Shown: positions 1 to 8,013 of the stretch, one piece after another
Numbering within the stretch: position 1 is the stretch's first letter
How the letters are laid out: the number at the start of each line of letters is the position of its first letter
Assembly: GCF_025787225.1 (NCBI RefSeq)
Contig: NZ_CP090958.1
Coordinates: forward strand, 3,954,550-4,018,549
From: Saxibacter everestensis
GTDB lineage: Bacteria; Actinomycetota; Actinomycetes; Actinomycetales; Brevibacteriaceae
Direction: 5' to 3'
Length of the DNA: 64,000 bases
Notes under the pieces: generated by a model
Told to the model about the DNA's origin: nothing
Seen by the model: the letters and a program-made list of their open reading frames with translations, nothing else
Databases searched by the model: none
Program-made: the position numbers and the translations under genes

Positions 1-454
1 TGCCGACGAGGATTAGGGTGTCGTTTCCGGTCAGACCGAAATCGGGGGTTGGCGAGGCAATGGCTTCGCCGTCCCGGAGTATCGCAACAATGGAGGCACC
101 GGTCCTGGTGCGGACATGGGTGTCCCCAAGCGTTTTGCCGTCGTATCGCGAGCCAGACGACACCGGGAACTTCCGGGTGTGCAGGTTCGATACCTGATCG
201 GAAAGTGTCGCGAGGCGCTCCATCACGCGGTGCGTGCCGAGGTATTCGGCGAGGGTGTCCGCCTCGTCCCCGGTCAGAGTGACGCTGTCCACGCAGGCAT
301 CCGGATCTTCCTGATCGTAGATCACGAGCTCACGCTTGCCGCTGCGGTGTGAGACCACGCCGACACGTCGTCCCTTGCTGGTGACGAAATCGTGGCGCAG
401 GCCGATGCCGGGCAGTGCTACCTCGGTGACTTCGATTGACTCATCGCTGGACAT
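1..454 (-). CDS. Cation:proton antiporter regulatory subunit (KhtT / TrkA-C type), partial
   Basis: Only the first 151 codons are seen; the 3' end lies beyond the left edge. The frame opens at ATG 454 behind an AGGAG site (461-465) about six bases upstream. The N-terminal part is a small alpha/beta region, and residues from about 115 on read as an RCK_C (TrkA-C) ligand-binding domain with the typical GASIVAI-RDGE-I-P-PDF pattern. Proteins of this family are cytosolic subunits that gate a CPA2-type K+/H+ antiporter, whose gene would normally follow downstream, outside this window. Function is inferred from the family; no antiporter is visible here. Confidence 0.8.
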   Translation of the reverse strand, partial: MSSDESIEVTEVALPGIGLRHDFVTSKGRRVGVVSHRSGKRELVIYDQEDPDACVDSVTLTGDEADTLAEYLGTHRVMERLATLSDQVSNLHTRKFPVSSGSRYDGKTLGDTHVRTRTGASIVAILRDGEAIASPTPDFGLTGNDTLILVG

Positions 455-645
455 TACTCGCTCCTGTTGAGTGATGCTTACAACCTGGTTCTTCAGGCGA
501 GAATCACATTGTTCCACCCATAACTGACACTACGCTCACGGCATCGGGCGAGTCGGACGCTGCGCCGGTCCGACGAGCTGGCTGCCGGCATCGCTTCTGT
601 TGCCGAGTGCGGATGCGAGTTCGCCGGTGACCTAGGATCGGGGGC

Positions 646-1467
646 ATGCAAAGTGTGGAATTGATCGATCAGTGGCCGGTGGACAACGCAGCAACAGCGG
701 TTGTTGCCAGGGACGGCCGGATCGTCGGCTCCCACGGGGATAGCGGGCACCGTTTCGCACTGGCTTCGGTGACGAAACTGCTCACCGCGTATGCCGCGCT
801 GATCGCGATCGAGGAAGGAGTTTTCGAGCTTGACGACGCGGCCGGGCCGGATGGCTCGACAGTGCGGCACCTACTGGCGCATGCTTCGGGATTCGACTTC
901 TCGGAGCCCAAGGTACGTGCGGAGCCGGGTACCCGCCGGATCTACTCCAATATCGGCTTCGAGCTGTTGGCCGAGACGATCGTCGACCGTTCAGGGATTC
1001 CATTTGCGGAATATCTGCATGACGGTCTGCTCATGCCGCTCGGGATGGGCTCGACCTCCCTCGACGGCACACCGGCAGCCGGAGCGACCTCGACGGTCGG
1101 CGACCTTGCGCGTTTCGCCGCCGAACTCCAGCAGCCGACGCTGATCGACCCCGGCACGCTTGCGGCGGCAACCACGGTTGTCTATCCCGGCCTCGAAGGA
1201 CTCCTGCCGGGGTTCGGTCGGCAGCGGCCAAATGACTGGGGCCTGGGTTTCGAGATCCGGGACGACAAGGACCCGCACTGGACGGGTCGGTCCAGCTCGC
1301 CAGGGACTTTCGGGCACTTCGGGCAATCGGGCACGTTCCTGTGGGTCGACCCGGATGCCGGAGCGGCCTGCGTTGCGCTGACCGATCGTGACTTCGGCCC
1401 CTGGGCAGCCGAGACCTGGCCCGAATTCACCGATGCGGTGCTCGCCGAACTGGCGGCCCAGCCCTAA
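646..1467 (+). CDS. Beta-lactamase-related serine hydrolase
   Basis: A 273-residue protein of the class C beta-lactamase / D,D-peptidase / esterase EstB superfamily. The nucleophile motif SxxK is S41-V-T-K44, the second motif YSN is at 100-102, and an HFGQSG stretch near residues 220-226 stands where the KTG-like third motif is expected. It is somewhat shorter than typical AmpC enzymes, and I see no clear signal peptide, so a cytosolic esterase or peptidase is as likely as a beta-lactamase. Only a weak G-rich ribosome site precedes ATG 646. Its last codons and stop are duplicated downstream. Confidence 0.8.
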   Translation: MQSVELIDQWPVDNAATAVVARDGRIVGSHGDSGHRFALASVTKLLTAYAALIAIEEGVFELDDAAGPDGSTVRHLLAHASGFDFSEPKVRAEPGTRRIYSNIGFELLAETIVDRSGIPFAEYLHDGLLMPLGMGSTSLDGTPAAGATSTVGDLARFAAELQQPTLIDPGTLAAATTVVYPGLEGLLPGFGRQRPNDWGLGFEIRDDKDPHWTGRSSSPGTFGHFGQSGTFLWVDPDAGAACVALTDRDFGPWAAETWPEFTDAVLAELAAQP

Positions 1468-1564
1468 GCCGCCGGGGAGGCGACAGCCGTGCGTAGAGTC
1501 CTGCGTCGGCCCAGCCGTGCGTCGCCCGTCCGGCCCAGCCCTAAGCCGCCGGGGAGGCGACAGC
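1454..1564 (+). repeat. 34-bp direct repeat carrying the stop codon of the serine hydrolase
   Basis: Positions 1454-1487 and 1531-1564 are identical over 34 bases, 77 bp apart. The first copy contains the last codons (Ala-Gln-Pro) and the TAA stop of the upstream gene, so the stop context is copied downstream. A shorter GCCGTGCGT element recurs between the two copies. Confidence 0.9.
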
Positions 1565-1581
1565 ATCGATAGCGCCGCTGG

Positions 1582-1884
1582 TTAGATCTCGAAGTCGATC
1601 GAGGCCCGATCGGAGACCACTGACCTGACGAAGGCCGCGGCCGCCTGGTGTTCCGGGTGCCCCTGGTAGGCATCGAGCGCTGCCAGGTCGTCGTACTCAC
1701 CAATCAGAACGACGTCCCAGTTGACGTCGTGGTAGGCGGAGTTTTCCGAGACCTGCAGGGATCGGGTGCCCGGGATAACGTCCACCAGCGGCTCAAGTCG
1801 CGCGGCAATCTCGGTGGCGTGCTCGCGCTTCGCCGCCCCATCTGTGGCAGCAAGTTTCCAGGTTACGATGTGGCGGATCGCCAT
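1582..1884 (-). CDS. Dabb (stress-responsive A/B-barrel) domain protein
   Basis: A 100-residue protein beginning MAIRHIVTWKL, the standard opening of the Dabb family, with the typical WDVVL-GEYDDLAAL segment and a late HPEHQAA stretch. The start is set at ATG 1884 because an AAAGGAG site sits directly upstream; the frame is open 27 codons further but with no site. Dabb proteins form dimeric alpha/beta barrels related to EthD and antibiotic-biosynthesis monooxygenases; most have no proven activity. It stands alone, convergent with the serine hydrolase. Confidence 0.85.
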   Translation of the reverse strand: MAIRHIVTWKLAATDGAAKREHATEIAARLEPLVDVIPGTRSLQVSENSAYHDVNWDVVLIGEYDDLAALDAYQGHPEHQAAAAFVRSVVSDRASIDFEI

Positions 1885-1974
1885 CGGGGCTCCTTTGGTT
1901 TGGGTCAGGCTTGGCTTGGCGCGGGTCACTCGTCCGCGTCCGGAACCTGACTTTACGCAAATCATGACCTCGGT

Positions 1975-2088
1975 CGCCGGTGAGGGCTGTTACTCGGCGT
2001 CGGTGGGGCCGTTACCGGGCGCCGGTCAGGGCCGTTACCTAGCGTCGGTCAGGGCCGTTACCTAGCGTCGATCAGGGCCGATACAGGG
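1975..2088 (-). repeat. Five-unit 22-23 bp tandem repeat at the 3' end of rlmA
   Basis: Units start at 1975, 1998, 2020, 2043 and 2066. On the minus strand the unit nearest the gene contains the final codons (Leu-Tyr-Arg-Pro) and the TGA stop of the methyltransferase gene; the other four units are diverging copies stretching downstream. Units 3-5 keep the CCCTGA stop context. Confidence 0.9.
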
Positions 2089-2923
2089 CGACCTGCACCG
2101 ATACGGTGACGTCACACTGTTCGGGGAGTGCGGCGACCTGATGCTCAAAGTCAGCCTGGTCGATGTGATGGATGCTGGGACCCATCAGCACGTCGTTTCG
2201 AACGTCGTCATGGTCCATGGCGACTGTGTATTCGACTGTGCGGCGGCTGATCCGGGTGAAATCGGAAAGTTGCTCGGCCAGCCGCGATTCCTTACTCGGG
2301 TCGACGCCGATCAGGCCGAGCGAGTCGACCAGCTCCCGGAGGTGTCGTTCGGTGGGGGTGACCACAAGCAGCGTGCCGCCAGAGTTGAGGATGCGTTTGA
2401 TCTCGCCGGGATTGCGCGGGCCGAAAATGCTGAGCACATACTCTGCCGTGCCGGAACGAAAAGGCAGCGGCTGCCAGACATCGGCGGAGATCGCCGCGAT
2501 TCGCGGATGCCGCCCGGCGGCCCTGCGCACAGCGAACTTTGACAGATCCACACTTGCGCCGACCATGCCCGGACGGTCTTCGAGCACCCGCTGCAGATAG
2601 TAGCCGGTGCCGCCGGCGAGATCGACGCACAAACCGTCGTTGTCCGGCAGTGAAGCGCTGATCGCGCTCGCAACTGGTTCGTAATGGCCACGATTGAGGA
2701 ATGCGTCCCGAGCGGCAACCATTGCCGCGTCATCGCCGGTCGTGGCCCGTTTTCCGCCGCGCAGCAACGAGACGTATCCTTGCCGGGCGATATCGAAGGC
2801 GTGCCCGGCTGGGCAACTGAGCGTCGACGGATCGTGGGTCAAGTGCTGCTGGCAGATCGGGCAGGCCAGCTTGTTCACGACAAGACTGAGCCCACTAGGA
2901 GAAGCAGATCCCGAGGTGTTCAT
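2072..2923 (-). CDS. rlmA: 23S rRNA (guanine-N1)-methyltransferase, RlmA/TlrB family
   Basis: The protein of about 283 residues opens with a zinc finger typical of RlmA enzymes: C21-P-I-C24, then C37 and H41 within SCPAGHAFD. The following VDLAGGTGYYLQR stretch is the SAM-binding motif I, and FGPRNPGEIKRIL is characteristic of the family. These enzymes methylate N1 of a guanine in helix 35 of 23S rRNA (G745 or G748); actinobacterial TlrB gives mycinosyl-macrolide tolerance. The start at ATG 2923 is chosen because it lies 20 residues before the zinc finger; no strong ribosome site is seen. The gene ends inside a tandem repeat. Confidence 0.88.
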   Translation of the reverse strand: MNTSGSASPSGLSLVVNKLACPICQQHLTHDPSTLSCPAGHAFDIARQGYVSLLRGGKRATTGDDAAMVAARDAFLNRGHYEPVASAISASLPDNDGLCVDLAGGTGYYLQRVLEDRPGMVGASVDLSKFAVRRAAGRHPRIAAISADVWQPLPFRSGTAEYVLSIFGPRNPGEIKRILNSGGTLLVVTPTERHLRELVDSLGLIGVDPSKESRLAEQLSDFTRISRRTVEYTVAMDHDDVRNDVLMGPSIHHIDQADFEHQVAALPEQCDVTVSVQVALYRP

Positions 2924-3024
2924 CAGTCTGCACACTAATCGATGGAATGCATGGCTGCGTTTGGCTTGGCGCTCAGGGATACTTAAGGGGTGACCGTTGC
3001 GAAGCAGATCGTGATGGCCGGCTG

Positions 3025-3294
3025 ATGGCTGGCCCATGGGTGCCGGAGCCCGACCATCCGGCGGCGCGCCATCGAAACAAGATCGGCGAGCTTGCCGTGA
3101 CGCCGGCCGTTCTCGGTCTGATACTGAGCTTCGTCCCGTTCGTCTCCTTTGTCGCCTGGTTCCCGCTGATTGCTGCCATTGTTCTTGCCGTGATCGCTCT
3201 TACGAAGAAGAACCATCGGGAAGGCCACGCCCTCGTTGCGCTGGTAGTTGCCGCCATCGGCGTTCTGGTCGTGGGTATACCGATCCTGGTCTAG
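3025..3294 (+). CDS. Small two-TM membrane protein (DUF4190-like)
   Basis: An 89-residue protein with a short polar N-terminus (PWVPEPDHPAARHRN) followed by two hydrophobic stretches, about residues 27-55 and 67-89, separated by a basic loop TKKNHREGH. The pattern, with a leading A-TP-VLGLI helix, resembles DUF4190 proteins, whose function is unknown. The start at ATG 3025 has no strong ribosome site, and in-frame starts exist further upstream. It is divergent from rlmA and convergent with the MFS gene. Confidence 0.65.
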   Translation: MAGPWVPEPDHPAARHRNKIGELAVTPAVLGLILSFVPFVSFVAWFPLIAAIVLAVIALTKKNHREGHALVALVVAAIGVLVVGIPILV

Positions 3295-3317
3295 CCGCCG
3301 CTGCGTCGGCCGTCTGC

Positions 3318-4502
3318 TCAGGACTTCACCGCGAGCACCGCCACGAGCGAGGTCAGCGCTGCCATGCAGACCGCCATCAGCCCGTAGTTTCCCAACTGGC
3401 TGGCCAGCAGCGGTCCGGCGACGGGAGCGAGCGCGCCGACGGCCGTGATCGGAGCCATGAAAATCCCGTTGATGGTGCCAAAGCTGTTCGTGCCCCACCG
3501 ATCTGCAACCGCGGTCGCCTGCAGCAGTGTGTGACAGCCGCGGATGCTGCCGGTGAGTACGGCGGCTGCGATCAGCAGCCACCCAGGTCCGGGAATCAGG
3601 GCGATCGCCCACAGCCCGGCTGCGGCGCCGATCACAATCACGTACGTCCTGGTTTTCGGCGAGTCGCCATGCGGGATCACCGAGAACACCACGCGACCGG
3701 CCACCTGCCCGGCACCGATGAGCCCAAGCGCCAGCGCCGCCATCCGGTAGTCGATGCCGCGCTCGATCAATAGCGGAATGATGTTGATTGTCACGGAGAA
3801 CAAGGCGAGCACAGTTGTTGCCATCACTATCTGCAGCACGATGAACCGGCTGCTCCGAGTGATGGTGCGAATTTCGGTGGTGGGGGTCCTGCGCGCCTTG
3901 TGTGTTTCGCCGGTCGCTTCCCAGCGTGAATTCAGGAAGAAGTAGTGCAGCGGAGTGTTGATCACCGCCAGCGCAGTCGCCAGGATGAAGTACGTTGTAC
4001 GCCAGTCGAACGCGTCCAGCAGAAACGCGGTGATCGGCGCGTAGACGGTTGAGGCGAGGCCGCCGACCAGAGTCATTATGGTCAGCGGACGCACGCGCGC
4101 CGGACCGTACCAGCGGGTGATGATGGCGAACGCCGGCGGATAGAGCGCCGCTGACTGCGCGAATCCGGCGACGATCCAGGCGACGAAGAACATCGGCAGA
4201 TTCGGTGCGAGTCCCACCAGGACCAAGCCCGCTGCGCCGAGCAGCGTTCCGACGGTCATCGTTATCCTGGGTCCGCGATGGTCGAGCAGTCGGCCGACGT
4301 AGATACCGGCGACGGCCGAGATGATCAGCCCGAGCGAGAATGCGCCGGTCACCCAGGTGGCCGACCAACCGGTGTCTTCGGTGATCGGGTGGACCGCGAC
4401 GGGCAGTGAGTAGTACAGCAGACCCCAGCTGCTCAGCTGGCCGACGCAGAGCGCGGTAAGGCCGCCGCGGGGACGGTTTCTGGCCGCCGGGGAAGTAGCC
4501 AC
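3318..4502 (-). CDS. MFS transporter in the arsenic locus
   Basis: A 394-residue, 12-helix major facilitator. The loop between helices 2 and 3 reads GRLLDHRGPR, a good MFS motif A, and the opening resembles monocarboxylate/OFA-type carriers. GTG 4502 lies 17 bases after the arsR stop, so it is very likely co-transcribed with arsR and controlled by it. MFS proteins in ars operons (for example ArsJ) export organoarsenicals or related compounds, but ArsJ normally pairs with a GAPDH gene, absent here, so the substrate is open. A housekeeping carboxylate carrier that drifted next to arsR is the alternative. Confidence 0.8.
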   Translation of the reverse strand: MATSPAARNRPRGGLTALCVGQLSSWGLLYYSLPVAVHPITEDTGWSATWVTGAFSLGLIISAVAGIYVGRLLDHRGPRITMTVGTLLGAAGLVLVGLAPNLPMFFVAWIVAGFAQSAALYPPAFAIITRWYGPARVRPLTIMTLVGGLASTVYAPITAFLLDAFDWRTTYFILATALAVINTPLHYFFLNSRWEATGETHKARRTPTTEIRTITRSSRFIVLQIVMATTVLALFSVTINIIPLLIERGIDYRMAALALGLIGAGQVAGRVVFSVIPHGDSPKTRTYVIVIGAAAGLWAIALIPGPGWLLIAAAVLTGSIRGCHTLLQATAVADRWGTNSFGTINGIFMAPITAVGALAPVAGPLLASQLGNYGLMAVCMAALTSLVAVLAVKS

Positions 4503-4519
4503 TGGGTATGGGTGCCCCG

Positions 4520-4909
4520 TTATGCCGGCTCGAGGCGGCGTGCCGTCAAGACTGCGGCTATCGCTTCGAGGGAGTCAGGAATGACGGCGTAGTAGGCCCA
4601 GACACCACGCTTGTCCCGGCTGATCAGGCCGGCATCCACCAGAATTTTCAGATGGTGCGACACCGTGGGCTGCGAGAGTCCGACCGGACCGGTGAGATCG
4701 CAGGCACAGACCTCACCACCCTGGTGAGCGCCGATTATCGACAGCAAACGCAATCTGGTCGGATCGGCGAGAGCCTTCAGTGTTTTCGCCAACTGCTGTG
4801 CTGATTGCTCCGATAGTGGCTCGCGGGTGATCGGGGCGCAGGTCGGCGCCGAACAGGAGGCGGGCTTGTTGTCTGTGGATGCATCGTAGATAGCATCGGC
4901 GTTGGTCAT
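4520..4909 (-). CDS. arsR: ArsR-family arsenic-responsive repressor
   Basis: A 129-residue winged-helix repressor. The DNA-recognition helix reads LSQPTVSHHLKIL. The metalloid site around residues 66-72 is EVCACDL, giving C68 and C70 in the place of the E. coli ELCVCDLC motif, with Thr instead of the third Cys. Two more cysteines, C19 and C24, lie near the N-terminus, as in Corynebacterium-type ArsR proteins that use N-terminal plus helix cysteines to bind As(III). It is divergent from acr3 and heads an operon with the MFS gene. An ATTGAC-ACTC-GTCAAT palindrome lies upstream. Confidence 0.9.
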   Translation of the reverse strand: MTNADAIYDASTDNKPASCSAPTCAPITREPLSEQSAQQLAKTLKALADPTRLRLLSIIGAHQGGEVCACDLTGPVGLSQPTVSHHLKILVDAGLISRDKRGVWAYYAVIPDSLEAIAAVLTARRLEPA

Positions 4910-4956
4910 GACCGCATCACCAGCTCGTCTCTCCGGCTCTAGTTCTCAGCGCTTAG

Positions 4957-5013
4957 ATTGACACTCGTCAATGTAAGGCTACACACTCAGATATTGAACC
5001 ATATCGATATTAT
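4957..5013. promoter_or_regulatory. Divergent arsR / acr3 promoter and operator region
   Basis: A perfect inverted repeat, ATTGAC-ACTC-GTCAAT, lies at 4957-4972. On the minus strand a TTCAAT (-35) and TACATT (-10) pair with a 17-base spacer places the arsR start point at this palindrome. A second perfect palindrome, ATATCGATAT (5001-5010), overlaps a TATTAT -10-like box (5008-5013) for acr3. Binding by ArsR is inferred. Confidence 0.6.
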
Positions 5014-5088
5014 GTCGGACGGTGCAATCGCGGGGGCAGCGCAATCGCGGACAGTGCAAGGGTGATCGGTGTAATCAGTGGAGGCTAA

Positions 5089-6231
5089 GTGAGCAGCAGT
5101 ACTGAGGTTCGTAACAGGGCCGTCGTGCCGGTTGCCGGAAAGCTGTCGGTGCTTGATCGGCTCCTACCGGTCTGGATCCTCGCCGCAATGGCAATCGGAT
5201 TGGTCCTCGGGCGGGTCGTGCCGGGCCTCAGTCAAGGGCTGGATTCGGTGAAAATCGGGTCGATTTCCCTGCCGATCGCGCTCGGTCTGCTTGTGATGAT
5301 GTATCCCGTGCTGGCGAAGGTTCGCTATGACGAGACCGATCGGGTCACTCGGGATCGCAAGTTGCTGGTCAGCTCGCTCGTGCTGAACTGGGTTGTCGGC
5401 CCTGCGCTGATGTTTGGCCTGGCCTGGCTGATGGTGCCGGATCTGCCCGAGTACCGCACTGGTCTGATCATCGTCGGCCTGGCTCGCTGTATTGCGATGG
5501 TCCTGATCTGGAATGATCTCGCCTGCGGCGATCGCGAGGCAGCGGCCGTGTTGGTCGCGATCAACTCGGTGTTCCAGGTGATCGCCTTCGGTGCCCTCGG
5601 CTGGTTCTACCTGCAGGTTCTGCCTGGCTGGCTCGGCTTGCCGACGACGGATGCGGGATTCTCGGTCTGGGCGATTGTGCTGAGCGTGCTGATTTTCCTC
5701 GGGTTTCCTCTGGTTGCTGGGTTTTTGACCCGGGTAATTGGCGAGCGCGCAAAGGGCCGGGAGTGGTACGAGTCGCGCTTTCTGCCGAAGATCGGGCCGT
5801 GGGCGCTATACGGGCTGCTGTTTACTATCGCCGTGCTGTTCGCGCTGCAGGGCGATGCGATTGTTTCCGCCCCGGTGGATGTACTGCGGATCGCGCTGCC
5901 GCTCCTGGTGTACTTCCTGCTCACTTTCGGAGCCGGCATGGCGCTCGGGATCCGACTCAAGCTGGGCTATGCGAAATCGACCACATTGGCCTTTACGGCA
6001 GCCGGTAACAACTTCGAGCTCGCTATCGCGGTGGCAATCGCAACTTTCGGCGTGAGCTCTGGACAGGCGCTCGCCGGCGTGGTCGGACCGCTGATCGAGG
6101 TGCCGGTCCTCGTTGCCCTTGTGTACGTCGCACTATGGGCTGGCCGACGCTTCTTTCCCGGTGATCCAACGGCTCCCAACAGGGATCCGACGGCTGCCGA
6201 CAGGGACGGCGCTGTCTCGTCGAGCGGCTAG
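5089..6231 (+). CDS. acr3: ACR3-family arsenite efflux permease
   Basis: A 380-residue membrane protein of the BASS/ACR3 fold with ten predicted helices. The fourth-helix region GLARCIAMVLIWNDLACGD carries the conserved cysteine (C134) needed for As(III) transport, and GPLIEVPVLV near residues 335-345 holds the conserved glutamate. The GTG start follows a GGAGG site four bases upstream. It exports arsenite (or antimonite) at the cytoplasmic membrane, working with the arsC reductase downstream. The gene ends in a Pro/Asp-repeat tail (DPTAPNRDPTAADRD) and its stop lies at the head of a degenerate tandem repeat. Confidence 0.93.
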   Translation: MSSSTEVRNRAVVPVAGKLSVLDRLLPVWILAAMAIGLVLGRVVPGLSQGLDSVKIGSISLPIALGLLVMMYPVLAKVRYDETDRVTRDRKLLVSSLVLNWVVGPALMFGLAWLMVPDLPEYRTGLIIVGLARCIAMVLIWNDLACGDREAAAVLVAINSVFQVIAFGALGWFYLQVLPGWLGLPTTDAGFSVWAIVLSVLIFLGFPLVAGFLTRVIGERAKGREWYESRFLPKIGPWALYGLLFTIAVLFALQGDAIVSAPVDVLRIALPLLVYFLLTFGAGMALGIRLKLGYAKSTTLAFTAAGNNFELAIAVAIATFGVSSGQALAGVVGPLIEVPVLVALVYVALWAGRRFFPGDPTAPNRDPTAADRDGAVSSSG

Positions 6232-6412
6232 CCTGGTCGAGAGCTAGCCGGCAGCTGTTTGTCTGGGCGAGGGATGGCCCGGAATTTTTTGCTCGGCGGA
6301 GGATGCCCGGAACTTCGCTCGGCGGGTAGCCCGCAGTTTTTGCTCGCGGACATGGGCCCGCGCTTTTCGTACGGTGGATAGCCCGGATTTTCGCTCGGCG
6401 GAGTTGGGTTGT
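6216..6412 (+). repeat. Degenerate 24-30 bp tandem repeats after acr3
   Basis: About seven diverged units follow the pattern CTCGGCGG(A)TAGCCCGGAATTTTTG. The first one spans the end of acr3 (GTCGAGCGG-TAG-like context) and the later ones keep a GGTAGCCC or GATAGCCC core. They fill the whole 200-bp gap to arsC. Confidence 0.7.
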
Positions 6413-6431
6413 AACTAGCAAGGAGAATGCA

Positions 6432-6839
6432 ATGTCAGAACGTCCAAGTGTTTTGTTCGTCTGCGTGCACAACGCGGGCCGCTCCCAGATGGCCGCTGGC
6501 TTTCTTTCCCACCTCGGTAAGGGCCGGATCGAGGTCAGATCGGCCGGGTCCCTGCCAGCAGAATCGGTAAACCCCGCGGCCGTCGCGGCGATGTCCGAGG
6601 TTGGAATCGATATCGCGAGTCAGCAACCAAAGGTGCTGACAACCGAGGCGGTTCAGCAGTCGGACGTCGTCATCACAATGGGTTGTGGAGACGCCTGCCC
6701 GATCTTTCCGGGAAAGCGCTACGAAGACTGGAAACTGGACGATCCTGCCGGTAAAGGTGTCGAAGCCGTTCGACCGATCCGGGATGACATCCGCTCGCGG
6801 ATCGAGAAGTTGGTCGAAGAACTACTGCCGGATGTTTAG
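6432..6839 (+). CDS. arsC: Arsenate reductase, low-molecular-weight phosphatase fold
   Basis: A 135-residue cytosolic enzyme with the catalytic P-loop C11-VHNAG-R17-S (CX5R) near the N-terminus and a DWKLDDPAGK loop supplying the general-acid Asp-Pro. This is the actinobacterial ArsC type that reduces As(V) with mycothiol/mycoredoxin or thioredoxin; a further cysteine pair in GCGDAC (about 85-90) could serve the thiol relay. ATG 6432 follows an AAGGAGA site. The As(III) produced is the substrate of the acr3 permease encoded upstream, probably in the same transcript despite the repeat-filled gap. Confidence 0.93.
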   Translation: MSERPSVLFVCVHNAGRSQMAAGFLSHLGKGRIEVRSAGSLPAESVNPAAVAAMSEVGIDIASQQPKVLTTEAVQQSDVVITMGCGDACPIFPGKRYEDWKLDDPAGKGVEAVRPIRDDIRSRIEKLVEELLPDV

Positions 6840-6845
6840 GAGTTG

Positions 6846-7075
6846 AGCCAACCCCGGCTAGGGCTCGGCTGCGTCCCTTACTCAATCGGGCCGACCCGGG
6901 CTGAGGCGTGGCTGCTTCCTTACTCGATTGAGCCGACCGCGGCTAAGGCCTGGCTGCTTCCCTTATTCGATTGAGCCGGCCCGGGCTGAGGCGTGGCTGC
7001 GTACCTTGTTCGATTGAGCCGACCCCGGCTAGGGCCTGACAGCGTGTCTTACTCAATCGGGCCGCCTCGGCTAGC
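6846..7075 (-). repeat. 43-bp tandem repeat array (about 5.3 units) between arsC and the phosphatase gene
   Basis: Units begin at about 6846, 6889, 6931, 6974 and 7017 with a partial sixth. Each holds a short inverted repeat AGCCG-acc-CGGCT and a TACTCGATTG-like spacer. Read on the minus strand, units start CCTAGCCG-(GGG)TCGGC and continue to AACAAGG. This matches the phosphatase gene's own end, whose TAG stop at 7128-7130 sits in TCCTAGCCGATTCGGC followed by GACAAGG. Confidence 0.85.
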
Positions 7076-7127
7076 TGAGATCCCGTCTCCTTGACGCTGG
7101 ATTCCCTTGTCCTAGCCGCCGAATCGG

Positions 7128-7802
7128 CTAGGAGACGTCGTCGGTCGAGTAGGCGTCGCCGGTCGGGTCTTCTGCGGTTACGTCGTCGATCGCGAGACCG
7201 CCAGAGGGAGTGCCCATCCAGCTTTCGAGCATCCAGCCTTCCTCGGGAGTGCCCTCGAGAATGACGATGCCGGTATTTCGGATCGCGTTGACCTCGACGA
7301 ATGTCGCGTCGACATTGGCTGCCCGGGCGGCAACCCACATCCTGATCACGGCGCCATGGCTGACGACCGTCGCGCAGGCATGGCCGGATGCCGCCACCTC
7401 GGCGATGGCCTCGTCATAGCGACGCATCGTCGACTCGCCGCTTTCGCCTCCTGGAAGTCGGGCGGAATAATCGCCCGCTGACCAGGCGAAGATGGCCGAC
7501 ATGTATTGGGCTACCGAATCGAAGTCGCCCTTCATCGCCAGATCTCCGGCATCGACTTCGCGCAAACCGTCGCGCACCTCGACGGTCAAGCCCAAGGTCT
7601 CCGCCAATGGCGCCGCGGTCTGCTGGGCGCGGTGCTGGGTCGAGGCGTAGATGGATTCAATCGGCTCGTCGCGAAGCGCCACCGGCAACTTGGCCGCCTG
7701 TTCGAAGCCAAGCGGAGTAAGACTTGGCCCCGGCACTGCAGTGTCAAGTAGGCCGTCGACATTTGAGGGAGTTTGTCCGTGTCGAACGAGAATGAGGCGC
7801 AT
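7128..7802 (-). CDS. Histidine phosphatase family protein
   Basis: A 224-residue phosphoglycerate-mutase-like phosphatase. The catalytic R-H-G triad opens the protein (LVRHGQTPSN), a second histidine sits in VVSHGAVIRMW near residue 149, and the acidic residue follows in the LREVDAGDL segment. The C-terminal tail beyond about residue 205 is acidic (DDVTAEDPTGD). Members dephosphorylate small metabolites such as phosphosugars or nucleotides; the substrate cannot be told. The gene stands alone, convergent with arsC, and its stop codon belongs to the 43-bp repeat array downstream. Confidence 0.85.
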   Translation of the reverse strand: MRLILVRHGQTPSNVDGLLDTAVPGPSLTPLGFEQAAKLPVALRDEPIESIYASTQHRAQQTAAPLAETLGLTVEVRDGLREVDAGDLAMKGDFDSVAQYMSAIFAWSAGDYSARLPGGESGESTMRRYDEAIAEVAASGHACATVVSHGAVIRMWVAARAANVDATFVEVNAIRNTGIVILEGTPEEGWMLESWMGTPSGGLAIDDVTAEDPTGDAYSTDDVS

Positions 7803-7868
7803 GCATGCAATTTTGCCGAACGCGGGGCTGCTTCCGGTAGCCGGCCTTGAATTGTTCCGGCCAGGCCC

Positions 7869-7951
7869 CTCCGAGTACCAGCAGTCTCCGAGTACCAGCT
7901 GACTCCGAGACCCGCTGACTCCGAGTATCAGCAGCCTCCGAGGACCGGTTG
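7869..7951 (-). repeat. 17-bp tandem repeat (five units) downstream of the DUF222 gene
   Basis: Units of 16-17 bp with the pattern CTCCGAGTACCAGCTGA start at 7869, 7886, 7903, 7919 and 7936. A second small duplication (TATAGAACCG) adjoins at 7953-7982. The array lies between the start of the phosphatase gene and the stop of the DUF222 gene, and fills most of the 210-bp gap. Confidence 0.85.
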
Positions 7952-8013
7952 CTCTATAGAACCGACTTCCCCATAGAACCGGCCGCCCGGAGTAGTTCCT
8001 CGCCGCCGGCGGC

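Noticed and set aside
181-205. tRNA T-loop-like GGTTCGATACC
   Set aside because: It lies inside the antiporter-subunit gene and no cloverleaf can be built around it.
2983-4368. A 461-codon minus-strand frame
   Set aside because: It is a shadow in another frame of the MFS gene 3318-4502; its product is Arg/Asp-rich with no family match.
6846-7075. Possible CRISPR array (43-bp periodic repeat)
   Set aside because: There are no unique spacers; units abut each other and diverge gradually, and no cas genes are near.
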